In this document: piece after piece, positions 9,263-16,909 of the stretch
Layout of the letters: every line of letters starts with the position of its first letter
Position numbering within the stretch: position 1 is the first letter of the stretch
NCBI GenBank assembly: GCA_964401685.1
Contig: CAYNZH010000005.1
Span: 21,677-85,676 of the forward strand
Length of the DNA: 64,000 nt
Origin: DASRQK01 sp964401685
GTDB taxonomy: Bacteria; Bacteroidota; Bacteroidia; Sphingobacteriales; Sphingobacteriaceae
Reading direction: 5' to 3'
Made by a program: the position numbers and the translations under genes
Notes under the pieces: generated by a model
What the model saw: only the letters and a program-made list of their open reading frames with translations
The model's database searches: none
Told to the model about the DNA's origin: nothing

Positions 9263-10762
9263 ATGAATACGCAGGCTCTATATCGTTGGTTGTTGGCAGG
9301 GGTCATTTTTATGGGCCTCTCGTTTTCGGAAACTAGTCTGGCTCGGCAGACGAAAACCGAAGTGGATAAGGATCTGCTGGAGGTTTTCCACCGTATAGAT
9401 CAGGAAGTGACCCACAACTCGGAGGCTTACTTTCGGCTCAGTGAATCCATCAAACAAATAGGCCATCGTTTGACCGGGTCGGAAAATGGTCGCAAGGCCG
9501 AACAATATGTGTACGATCTGCTTAAATCCTACGGATTTGAAGATGTTTCCTTTCAGGAGTTCGGGCTGAGTGGCTGGCAGCGGGGAGACCTGCATCTGAA
9601 AGTAGGATCAGACCTGGGCAAGCTCGAGGTCATGAAGGCGGTCGCCCTGGCTTATGCGCCTGCCCAAGTCGATGTGCGCGCACAGCTAGTCGATATGCAC
9701 AATGGACTGGAAGAAGATTACATAGCGGCGCCAGAAAAAGCCAGGGGAAAGATCGTCCTGGCCGCCCTGAACCTTCTGCCAGGCACGCCAGCGGGAACCG
9801 CCAATATACACCGCTCATCAAAGGTAGCGCTTGCCACCAAATACGGAGCGGCAGGAATCATCCTATTTAATCGGGTCGAAGGTGGTACGCTACTCACAGG
9901 GACGGCCTCTATCGATGGTACTATCCTTACAATTCCCGCTTTGAGCATAGGTTTGGAGGACGGCATGGCACTAAAGACGACGCTTCAACAGGGTACGCAG
10001 GTCGCCAGCATTTCCATGAAGAACAAAACCGGAAACTTCACCGCAAGAAATGTGATCGCACGTATCCCAGGAAGTGAGCTCCCTCAGGAAAAAATAGTCG
10101 TCGGAGGACACTTGGATAGCTGGGATCTATCTCCCGGAGCTGTTGATAATGGCCTCGGCGCATTTAGTGTTTTGGACATGGCCAGAACCTTCAAGGCTTT
10201 GCAGTTACAACCTAAGAGGACAGTGGAATTTGTCTTTTTCATGGGGGAAGAACAGGGCTTATTGGGTTCTAACGCTTATGTCAAAAAAGTAGCCGAAGCA
10301 GGTGAGCTGGACAACATACGTTTTATGCTCAATTTTGACATGACAAATAATCCTTCTCAATTTACGGCCACCACTGAATCCAGCCGTCCTCTGCTCGAAA
10401 ATCTGGCCAACCACGTCGCAGAAATACAATCCAGTTTCCAAAGGGAATTTAATCCCAGAGCGGGATTGTACAGTGATCATCAGCCCTTTCTTCTCCGGGG
10501 CATACCTACCGGAGGTGCAGGTGGCGGACGACTGAGTAGGGAGGCTTTAGACTGTTACCACGCGGATTGCGACGACCTGGAGCTGGTCGACGATCTGGAA
10601 ATGCGGCAAACAGTCCGGATCGGCACAATGCTTTCGTTTGGCATAGCCAATACCGGGCAGATACAGGCCAAACGACTCAGCGATTCCGAAATCAAGCAGC
10701 TGCTCTTAGATAACAATCTGAAAGATGCCCTGGTGATCTCAGGTGACTGGCGCTGGGACTAG
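9263..10762 (+). CDS. Secreted M28 family zinc peptidase (carboxypeptidase Q-like)
   Basis: A 499-residue exported peptidase with a signal peptide near residues 8-28. A PA-type insert spans roughly 130-250 and the M28 catalytic domain follows. Zinc and catalytic residues are visible: H283 in 'GGHLDSWD', D295 in 'GAVDNGLGA', the E329-E330 pair in 'FMGEEQGLLGS', and a late 'CYHADCDDLELVDD' segment. The PA insert plus this order fits plasma glutamate carboxypeptidase/carboxypeptidase Q relatives. Its stop codon overlaps the convergent GNAT gene's stop in the sequence CTAG (10759-10762). Confidence 0.9.
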   Translation: MNTQALYRWLLAGVIFMGLSFSETSLARQTKTEVDKDLLEVFHRIDQEVTHNSEAYFRLSESIKQIGHRLTGSENGRKAEQYVYDLLKSYGFEDVSFQEFGLSGWQRGDLHLKVGSDLGKLEVMKAVALAYAPAQVDVRAQLVDMHNGLEEDYIAAPEKARGKIVLAALNLLPGTPAGTANIHRSSKVALATKYGAAGIILFNRVEGGTLLTGTASIDGTILTIPALSIGLEDGMALKTTLQQGTQVASISMKNKTGNFTARNVIARIPGSELPQEKIVVGGHLDSWDLSPGAVDNGLGAFSVLDMARTFKALQLQPKRTVEFVFFMGEEQGLLGSNAYVKKVAEAGELDNIRFMLNFDMTNNPSQFTATTESSRPLLENLANHVAEIQSSFQREFNPRAGLYSDHQPFLLRGIPTGGAGGGRLSREALDCYHADCDDLELVDDLEMRQTVRIGTMLSFGIANTGQIQAKRLSDSEIKQLLLDNNLKDALVISGDWRWD

Positions 10763-11040
10763 TCCATCAAGTCCTTGAGGCTCTCATCTCTCTCGAAGAC
10801 TTTTTTGGCATAAGGACAGAGCGGTATCACCTTGACACCTCGCTCCCGGGCAAAGTCTGCCCCCGCAAGAACAAGTTTCTTGCCCAAGCCCTGACCACCA
10901 AAGGCCGGGTCAACTTCCGTATGATCGATGATAAATTTCTCGTTACCGGCCCATGTATAAGTCATCATCCCGGCTTGGACACCGTCGACGTTGGCAACAA
11001 ATTTACCTTTATGGTCTCGTTCTTGACGTGTTATTTTCAT
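10759..11040 (-). CDS. Small GNAT-type N-acetyltransferase (COG2388-like)
   Basis: A 93-residue protein from the ATG at 11040. It is the minimal GNAT fold seen in YjdJ/GTL3B-like proteins: 'FIIDHTEVDPAFGGQGLGKKL' carries the acetyl-CoA loop, and the ending 'VIPLCPYAKKVFERDES' is typical. The substrate is unknown. It lies 5 bases downstream of the prolyl oligopeptidase stop on the same strand, so the two share a transcript. The reading frame extends upstream to 11100, but those codons overlap the oligopeptidase and do not look like the family. Confidence 0.85.
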   Translation of the reverse strand: MKITRQERDHKGKFVANVDGVQAGMMTYTWAGNEKFIIDHTEVDPAFGGQGLGKKLVLAGADFARERGVKVIPLCPYAKKVFERDESLKDLMD

Positions 11041-11045
11041 TGTTC

Positions 11046-13199
11046 CTAATTCTTGATTTTTTGATACGGCGTCCCTGTCTGTTGGAAGAAGAACGCCCAT
11101 TTGTCTACCTGTTCTGAAATAACCATTTCAGTTGGTTTGCCTGCGCCGTGCCCGGCATTGGTCTCTATGCGAATCAAAACGGGAGCATCCCCGCTGTGAT
11201 AATCCTGAAGCCTGGCAGCAAATTTAAAGGAATGTGCAGGAACAACCCTATCGTCGTGATCTGCAGTCGTCACCATAGTTGCAGGATAAGATACGCCTTC
11301 TTTCAGCGCATGATAAGGCGAATACTTGTGCAAATAGCTAAACATTTCGGGATTATCGTCCGCGGTACCGTAGTCAAACGCCCATCCCGCACCCGCAGTG
11401 AACTTATGATACCTGAGCATATCGAGAACGCCAACAGCCGGAAAGGCCACCTTGAATAGTTCCGGGCGCTGCGTCATGACCGCGCCCACAAGTAAGCCCC
11501 CATTCGAACCTCCCGATATACCCAATTTTTCAGAAGAAGTGTAATTCTCCTCGATAAGGTATTCGGCAGCCGCAATAAAGTCGTCAAACACGTTTTGCTT
11601 TTGAAGCTTAGTGCCGGCTAGGTGCCAGGACTCGCCATATTCACCCCCACCACGCAAATTTGCTACGGCATAAACGCCTCCTTGCTCCAGCAATAAAATG
11701 TTAGAGGTGCTGAAACTTGGTGTCAGACTAATATTAAAGCCACCGTATGCGTACAATAAAGTCGGATTGTTGCCATCAAGAGTCAAGCCCTTTTTATGCG
11801 TAATAATCATAGGTACTTTAGTCCCATCCTTGGACGTAAAAAATACCTGCTTGGACTCGTATTGATCCGGATTGAACTGCACCCCGGCTTGTGCGTAACG
11901 CTCGGACACCCCGCTATTGATGTTATATTTGAAAATAGTCGGCGGGTAGACATAGGAAGTAAAGGAATAATAAAGTGTCGAATCCTCCTCCTTAGCATAG
12001 AATCCACTGGCGCTGCCGACGGCAGGCAATTCGATGGTTCGTTCCAATTGTCCTTCCATAGAATACTGCTGAACATAGGAAACGGCGTCTTTCAGGTAAT
12101 TTGCGAATATCTTCCCACCTCCAGTCGAAGGCGATAAAACGTTTTCAGTCTCAGGGATTACATCTACCCACTTGCTGCTGCCTGGAGTTTCGGAAGCAAC
12201 ACGGATAACACGTCCATTCGGGGCGTCAAGGTTGGTATGGATGAGCAGAGTTCCATCCACATTGCCAAGCACGCTATGATTCTTATCAAAATTTGTGACT
12301 ACAGGGACTATTGTGCTTCCAGCGAGCGACAGATCTTGGAAATAAAGCTCGTTTCCGCTTGTCGTATTGGCGGCGCTGATCACTAAAAACCGCTCATCTT
12401 CTGTCAAATACGCGCCTATGTAACGCCGTGGGGTCGCATCTCCTCCAAAAATGAGTTCATCTTCTTTTTGGGGAGTATTCAGGCGGTGGAAGTAGAGTCT
12501 GTGCTGATCAGTTACTCCCGAGAGTGTACTTCCTTCAACCGGTTTAGAATAGCTGCTGTAGTAAAAACCCTCATTGCCCCTCCAGGCGAGACCGCTGAAT
12601 TTCACGTCAACCAAAGTATCGCCTATTACAGACTTATCCTCGGTGTCCATAACGACCACTTTTCTCCAGTCCGAGCCCCCTTCGGAAAGTTGGTAGGCAA
12701 CCAAACTGCCGTCTTTGCTAAATGCGATTCCGGCTAGCGAAGTGGTCCCATCCTCCGAAAAGGAATTTGGATCCAAGAATATTTCGGGCTCGTCATCCTC
12801 AGACCGCTGTCTGTACAGAATACTCTGATTTTGCAGACCGTCGTTTTTGTAAAAATAAATGAAATTTCCCTCTTTAAAGGGGGCCGAAAAGCGCTCGTAA
12901 TTCCAAAGTTTTGTCAAGCGATCCGACATCGCTTCCCGAAACGGAATTTGCGCCAAATAATGTTCGGTCACCTCGTTTTGTTCCTTGACCCACTGCTTGG
13001 TTTCCTCTGACAGATCATCCTCCAACCAGCGATAGGGGTCGGCGACTTCTGTGCCAAAGTAATTATCACTGATTTCCTCTTTTTTTGTGTCGGGATAATC
13101 CATAATAGAAGGATTCTGAGCGGTCTGTATAACGTTGTCGGATGAGCACCCGCTTACAACCACAGTCGCGAGTACCATGAAGCCAATTGATTTTTTCAT
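11046..13199 (-). CDS. Prolyl oligopeptidase family serine peptidase (S9A), lipoprotein
   Basis: A 717-residue protein starting at ATG 13199. The first 18 residues form a lipoprotein signal (VVVSGC lipobox), so the enzyme is predicted to sit in the envelope. An N-terminal beta-propeller follows, opened by 'EISDNYFGTEVADPYRWLED'. The alpha/beta hydrolase domain has the catalytic Ser in 'GISGGSNGGLLVG', the Asp in 'TADHDDRVVPAHSF' and the His in 'NAGHGAGKPT'. It cleaves after proline in short peptides. The frame is open upstream to 13316, but that part lies across its own promoter. The small acetyltransferase is downstream. Confidence 0.93.
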   Translation of the reverse strand: MKKSIGFMVLATVVVSGCSSDNVIQTAQNPSIMDYPDTKKEEISDNYFGTEVADPYRWLEDDLSEETKQWVKEQNEVTEHYLAQIPFREAMSDRLTKLWNYERFSAPFKEGNFIYFYKNDGLQNQSILYRQRSEDDEPEIFLDPNSFSEDGTTSLAGIAFSKDGSLVAYQLSEGGSDWRKVVVMDTEDKSVIGDTLVDVKFSGLAWRGNEGFYYSSYSKPVEGSTLSGVTDQHRLYFHRLNTPQKEDELIFGGDATPRRYIGAYLTEDERFLVISAANTTSGNELYFQDLSLAGSTIVPVVTNFDKNHSVLGNVDGTLLIHTNLDAPNGRVIRVASETPGSSKWVDVIPETENVLSPSTGGGKIFANYLKDAVSYVQQYSMEGQLERTIELPAVGSASGFYAKEEDSTLYYSFTSYVYPPTIFKYNINSGVSERYAQAGVQFNPDQYESKQVFFTSKDGTKVPMIITHKKGLTLDGNNPTLLYAYGGFNISLTPSFSTSNILLLEQGGVYAVANLRGGGEYGESWHLAGTKLQKQNVFDDFIAAAEYLIEENYTSSEKLGISGGSNGGLLVGAVMTQRPELFKVAFPAVGVLDMLRYHKFTAGAGWAFDYGTADDNPEMFSYLHKYSPYHALKEGVSYPATMVTTADHDDRVVPAHSFKFAARLQDYHSGDAPVLIRIETNAGHGAGKPTEMVISEQVDKWAFFFQQTGTPYQKIKN

Positions 13200-13222
13200 A
13201 ACAAGGCAAAATAATGTCAAAA

Positions 13223-13254
13223 CAAATCTACGAAAATTCCATGGAAAATACAAG
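13223..13254 (-). promoter_or_regulatory. Promoter of the prolyl oligopeptidase gene
   Basis: Reading the minus strand, CTTG (13254-13251) is followed after 20 bases by an exact -7 box TAGATTTG (13230-13223). This gives a short leader before the ATG at 13199 and supports that start over the longer open frame. Confidence 0.6.
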
Positions 13255-13299
13255 GTTATAAAATTTTTGCCTATGTTTGGGGGGAATTGCGATCTGTCC

Positions 13300-14058
13300 A
13301 TGTGCTCCACGAACAAAAAAAAGAAAATTTACTTCGCTTCCGATTTCCATTTGGGATCATATCCAAAAAGCACATCCCTGGAGAGGGAAAAACGTTTAGT
13401 AAGTTGGTTGGACGAAATCAAAGAGGACGCTGCGGAGCTTTTTCTATTGGGCGATGTCTTCGATTTTTGGTTTGAATACAAGCACGCCGTTCCACGAGGG
13501 CATATGCGTTTTTTGGGGAAACTAGCAGAATTGGCTGATTCGGGCGTGAAGATCACTTTTTTCAAAGGGAACCACGACATGTGGATGTTCGGCTATTTGA
13601 AAGACGAATTAGGCGCCGAAATCGTCTCCGACGAGCTAATCATCGAGAGGAACGGAAAGACCTTTTACCTACATCATGGTGACGGTTTAGGCCCGGGCGA
13701 CCGGAGTTACAAGCTATTGAAGAAAATTTTCAGAAGCCCCTTTTGTCAGTGGCTATTTGCCCGTTTGCACCCCAATTTGGGAATTGCCATAGCCCAAAAA
13801 TGGTCCAAGAGTAGCCGCCTATCCAGTGGCAAGGTCGAACAATTTCAGGATGAGAGCAAGGAATGGTTGGTGGCTTACGCCAAAGAAATATTGAAGTCTA
13901 CTCCCATAGACTTTTTCGTTTTCGGGCACAGGCATCTGCCGTTGGATATTGCCCTGTCAGAGAACACGCGCTATATCAATCTGGGCGAATGGATGAATTA
14001 TAATTCCTACGCCGAATTTGACGGTCTGAACCTCAAGCTCAAGAGTTGGATTCCTTAG
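13300..14058 (+). CDS. lpxH: UDP-2,3-diacylglucosamine diphosphatase (LpxH-type)
   Basis: About 252 residues from ATG 13300; ATG 13273 is an alternative, but a near-consensus -7 box (AATTTTTG, 13262-13269) sits right before it, which favours 13300. All calcineurin-like metal motifs are present: 'ASDFHLG', 'LLGDVFDFWFEY', 'KGNHD', 'LHHGDGLGPGD' and 'FGHRHLP'. The enzyme hydrolyses UDP-2,3-diacylglucosamine to lipid X in lipid A synthesis at the inner membrane. It is divergent from the prolyl oligopeptidase gene. Confidence 0.87.
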   Translation: MCSTNKKKKIYFASDFHLGSYPKSTSLEREKRLVSWLDEIKEDAAELFLLGDVFDFWFEYKHAVPRGHMRFLGKLAELADSGVKITFFKGNHDMWMFGYLKDELGAEIVSDELIIERNGKTFYLHHGDGLGPGDRSYKLLKKIFRSPFCQWLFARLHPNLGIAIAQKWSKSSRLSSGKVEQFQDESKEWLVAYAKEILKSTPIDFFVFGHRHLPLDIALSENTRYINLGEWMNYNSYAEFDGLNLKLKSWIP

Positions 14059-14100
14059 TATGTCAGATTGTAAAATCTCAGCAATTTTACACAGATTTTA

Positions 14101-14129
14101 TTTGGAAACCGTAAAATTCCTTACTTTTG
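14101..14129 (+). promoter_or_regulatory. Promoter of prfA
   Basis: TTTG (14101-14104), a 17-base spacer and TACTTTTG (14122-14129) form a full match to the Bacteroidota -33/-7 promoter. It is the best promoter in the window and predicts a leader of about 85 bases. Confidence 0.8.
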
Positions 14130-14142
14130 TAACATTCCGAAT

Positions 14143-14209
14143 CCTACCTTAACGTTTTTAAACGTCCTAACCGGTAGGGTGCTAAAACGGTGAGCAAGGT
14201 GGAACTCAC
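14143..14209 (+). other. Structured 5' leader of prfA
   Basis: CCTACC (14143-14148) can pair with GGTAGG (14173-14178), enclosing an inner hairpin ACGTTT/AAACGT (14152-14165). A second hairpin, GTGAG (14190-14194) with CTCAC (14205-14209), lies just before the start codon. It could be a regulatory leader or a ribosomal-protein-like autoregulation site; the function is unknown. Confidence 0.45.
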
Positions 14210-14218
14210 AAGATTCAT

Positions 14219-15292
14219 ATGTTAGATAAATTACGTGCGATAAAGGATCGCTGGAAAGAGGTGGAAAATGAACTGGCGAACCCAGACACCATCAGCGACA
14301 TGAAGCGATTTGCAAAATTAAACAAGGAGTATAAAGACCTTGGCAAAATCGTGGATCAATATCATATTTACAAGAATATTGTCAGCAATATAGAGGCAAA
14401 CAAGGATATTTTAGCCAATGAAAAAGATGCGGAGATGAGGGAAATGGCTAAAGAAGAGCAAGATGTATTGATGGCCGAGAAAGAGAAGAAAGAGGAAGAA
14501 GTCCGCTTGATGCTCATTCCCGAGGATCCAGAGGATAGCAAGAACGCCATCATTGAGATCCGCGGTGGAGCAGGCGGGGACGAAGCTTCTATCTTTGCGG
14601 GCGATCTATATCGAATGTATACCCGTTTTTTCGAGCAAAAAGGCTGGAGAACTGAGACGATGACTGTCACTGAAGGATCTTCTGGAGGATACAAAGAGGT
14701 TATCCTAAAAGTGACTGGTGAAAACGTTTACGGACAGTTAAAGTACGAATCCGGAGTGCACCGGGTCCAACGGGTACCAGATACCGAATCGCAGGGCCGC
14801 GTCCACACCTCAGCGGCGTCGGTGGTCGTCCTTCCTGAAGCGGAAGAAGTCGATCTATACATCAATCCCGCTGATATTGACATGCAGACCGCCCGATCGG
14901 GTGGAGCCGGCGGGCAGAACGTTAACAAGGTAGAAACTAAAGTCCAATTGACCCACAAGCCTACGGGAATTGTCGTGGTTTGCCAGGTGGAGCGTTCGCA
15001 GCTAGCCAATAGAGAATTGGCCTTCGAGATGCTTAGATCCAAGCTTTACGAATTGGAACTTCAGAAAAAACAAGGAGACGAAACAGCTTTGCGTCAAACC
15101 ATGGTCACTACAGGCGACCGTTCGGCTAAGATCAGGACTTATAACTATCCCCAGGGTCGCGTAACAGAACACAGGATTGGGCTAACTCTTTATAACCTCG
15201 GAGCGATCATGGATGGTGAGATTCAGGAGATTATAGATGCCTTGCAATTTGCAGAGAATGCTGAAAAGTTAAAGGCAGGAATGAGTTTATAA
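14219..15292 (+). CDS. prfA: Peptide chain release factor 1
   Basis: A 357-residue release factor. The catalytic GGQ loop is at residues 231-233 ('SGGAGGQNVNK'). The stop-codon reading tripeptide is PDT (187-189, 'RVPDTESQGR'), which fits the PxT pattern of RF1 (UAA/UAG) rather than the SPF of RF2. It releases finished proteins from the ribosome. It has a strong promoter and a long structured leader, unlike most genes nearby, and tRNA-Asp follows after 67 bases with its own promoter. Confidence 0.96.
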   Translation: MLDKLRAIKDRWKEVENELANPDTISDMKRFAKLNKEYKDLGKIVDQYHIYKNIVSNIEANKDILANEKDAEMREMAKEEQDVLMAEKEKKEEEVRLMLIPEDPEDSKNAIIEIRGGAGGDEASIFAGDLYRMYTRFFEQKGWRTETMTVTEGSSGGYKEVILKVTGENVYGQLKYESGVHRVQRVPDTESQGRVHTSAASVVVLPEAEEVDLYINPADIDMQTARSGGAGGQNVNKVETKVQLTHKPTGIVVVCQVERSQLANRELAFEMLRSKLYELELQKKQGDETALRQTMVTTGDRSAKIRTYNYPQGRVTEHRIGLTLYNLGAIMDGEIQEIIDALQFAENAEKLKAGMSL

Positions 15293-15306
15293 AATTTTAA
15301 AAAAAA

Positions 15307-15332
15307 AGCTTGTTATCTTCAAAAAACAAGCT
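15307..15332. terminator. Inverted repeat between prfA and tRNA-Asp
   Basis: AGCTTGTT (15307-15314) pairs with AACAAGCT (15325-15332). A-runs precede it on the plus strand, so it is a canonical terminator for leftward (minus-strand) transcription. For prfA it is a hairpin without a T-run. It overlaps the tRNA promoter. Confidence 0.6.
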
Positions 15333-15339
15333 ATATTTG
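15309..15339 (+). promoter_or_regulatory. Promoter of tRNA-Asp
   Basis: CTTG (15309-15312), a 19-base spacer and an exact -7 box TATATTTG (15332-15339). The predicted start is about 15-17 bases before the mature tRNA. Confidence 0.65.
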
Positions 15340-15359
15340 CAGACCCAAAAGGGAAAGTT

Positions 15360-15433
15360 GGTCCGGTAGTTCAGTTGGTTAGAATACATGCCTGTCACGC
15401 ATGGGGTCGCGGGTTCGAGTCCCGTCCGGACCG
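15360..15433 (+). tRNA. tRNA-Asp (GTC)
   Basis: A full cloverleaf can be read: acceptor GGTCCGG (15360-15366) with CCGGACC (15426-15432), discriminator G15433 and an encoded CCA at 15434-15436. The anticodon arm is CATGC-CTGTCAC-GCATG with anticodon GTC at 15394-15396. The T arm has the usual GGGTTCGAGTCCC. The anticodon assigns aspartate. Confidence 0.97.
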
Positions 15434-15445
15434 CCAACGAAAGTC

Positions 15446-15477
15446 AAAAAAGAGGAGGTTGAAAAGCCTCCTTTTTT
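15446..15477. terminator. Bidirectional terminator after tRNA-Asp
   Basis: AGGAGG (15453-15458) pairs with CCTCCT (15467-15472), extended by A/T pairs on both sides. T-runs occur on either strand, so it can stop the tRNA transcript and the leftward ATP-grasp transcript. Confidence 0.88.
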
Positions 15478-15518
15478 ATGCGCCAAATTTTGCCAGAATT
15501 GACGGACGACATCCGAAA

Positions 15519-16394
15519 TCAGGTGCTTTTCAATAGTTCCATCAACGCATCGAAGTAATTTTCCATCAGTTGTTCACTCCCGCGGAAGTATAGATAAGGC
15601 TCGATCAGCTCTATTTCCATGAGCACGAAGCGGTGGTCAATGATTACTCCATCGACCCGCGCATAAAGCGTGGTGCCAGGGAGGCTTTCGACAAATAAGG
15701 CCGCCGCATCAATATGCGCTTGCTCAGGTGGCGGCGAACTAATAAAGCCGCCTAGATAATGCTGTACCCTGAAATCCCCCGCTTTGGGCGTTTTCAGGAC
15801 GCTGTGACTGAAAGTTCCATTGAAAAAAAGAAAAGACCATTCTCCGTTTTGTATTTCGTCCACGTAGGGCTGAGCCATGTAGTCCTGTTGGGCAAAAAGC
15901 GTCCGAAAGTGTTCTGCTTGCTCTGGGAATGTACTTTGATCGACTACAAAGGTGTTCTGCGCTCCAGCACTCACGCAGGGTTTCACCACGAGCTTGTTCG
16001 TGTCAAAAAGCCCAAAGATCCCAGGATCGAACACACTCCCTCTAGGAAGAAAAGCCGAAGGGATCACCGGCAGACCCTGATCCTGGAATTCCTTTAAATA
16101 GACTTTGTTACTGTTCCACCGGATGAGACTAGCGGAGTTGAAAATCTGAATTCCCATATCCTCGAGCCTGTCCAGCCAGGCAAGAAATTCCGTCAACCTC
16201 TCGTGGTAGTCCCAGGGAGATTTGATAATCACCGCATGATAGTCCTTCCAAACCAGCTCCGGATCGCTCCAGACCTGTAAATGAACGTCCAAACCTTTTC
16301 GGCGGAGAAAAGTGACGAGTTCGGTGTCTTCATTGTTGCTGACCCCTTGGGCAAATTTTTCCAATGTCTCTGCAGTGACTAAAGCGATTTTCAT
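15519..16394 (-). CDS. ATP-grasp domain protein (glutathione synthetase/RimK-like)
   Basis: A 291-residue protein with a pre-ATP-grasp Rossmann half ('MKIALVTAETLEKFAQGVSN', 'VIIKSPWDYHERL') and an ATP-grasp half. The ATP-binding lysine is in 'LVVKPCVSAGAQNTFVV', metal ligands lie in 'YARVDGVI' and 'LMEIELIEP', and 'GEWSFLFFNGTFSHSVLKTPKAGDFRVQ' is in between. Such enzymes join a carboxylate to an amine by an acyl-phosphate step; the substrate here is unknown. Close relatives include cycloserine-ligase-like proteins. Its start overlaps the stop of the upstream VOC gene by 4 bases, so the two are translationally coupled. Confidence 0.8.
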   Translation of the reverse strand: MKIALVTAETLEKFAQGVSNNEDTELVTFLRRKGLDVHLQVWSDPELVWKDYHAVIIKSPWDYHERLTEFLAWLDRLEDMGIQIFNSASLIRWNSNKVYLKEFQDQGLPVIPSAFLPRGSVFDPGIFGLFDTNKLVVKPCVSAGAQNTFVVDQSTFPEQAEHFRTLFAQQDYMAQPYVDEIQNGEWSFLFFNGTFSHSVLKTPKAGDFRVQHYLGGFISSPPPEQAHIDAAALFVESLPGTTLYARVDGVIIDHRFVLMEIELIEPYLYFRGSEQLMENYFDALMELLKST

Positions 16395-16840
16395 CCGCCA
16401 AATTTAGCGTTTCCTTCGTAATGAACCATCCAGCTGATGCCGAATTGGTCCTGAAAGGACGCATAAAGCTCCGCAAAGAAAGTCGGCTCGAGATCCATCT
16501 CTATATTTTGGGCGTTGACACTCAATTCTTGGAAAATGCGCTTAGCTTCCTCCGGCGAATCAGTGTCTATCATCGCGTAAGTCTGGTTCCCGTTTCTTAG
16601 CGGGTCAGATCCAAAGGCTTCAATGATGTCTGAACCCATTAGCAGGGTATGTTCATTAAGCTGCAATGCCGTATGCAGTACCAGTTTCTTCAACGACTCC
16701 GGAGTGTTCCCAGTGTCGTCGGGCATGTCTCCATAACGGTGGGTTCCGAGATTGGGCCTGCGGAATACTTTTTCATAGAACCGGAATGCTTCATCACAAT
16801 TTCCGTCGAAATTCAGATAAATGTGGAATTTTGTCATCAT
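16391..16840 (-). CDS. VOC family protein (PhnB/YjdN-like)
   Basis: A 149-residue vicinal-oxygen-chelate fold protein of the PhnB type. It has 'KFHIYLNFDGNCDEAFRFYEKVF' at the start, 'TLLMGSDI' in the middle and the family ending 'DQFGISWMVHYE'. PhnB-like members have no agreed enzymatic role. A perfect 9-bp dyad lies 47 bases upstream (16887-16906) and may be its operator or the end signal of the upstream lipoprotein gene. It is coupled to the ATP-grasp gene. Confidence 0.85.
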   Translation of the reverse strand: MMTKFHIYLNFDGNCDEAFRFYEKVFRRPNLGTHRYGDMPDDTGNTPESLKKLVLHTALQLNEHTLLMGSDIIEAFGSDPLRNGNQTYAMIDTDSPEEAKRIFQELSVNAQNIEMDLEPTFFAELYASFQDQFGISWMVHYEGNAKFGG

Positions 16841-16886
16841 TTTTTATTTGGTTTTCACACAAAGAACGGGCTTTCGCCTTCAATCC

Positions 16887-16906
16887 TTCTTGTCAGATGA
16901 CAAGAA
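16887..16906. repeat. Perfect inverted repeat, 9 bp arms
   Basis: TTCTTGTCA (16887-16895), two bases GA, then TGACAAGAA (16898-16906). It lies between the lipoprotein gene's stop and the VOC gene's start, both on the minus strand. No T-run follows on either strand, so a protein-binding site is at least as likely as a terminator. Confidence 0.6.
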
Positions 16907-16909
16907 ATG

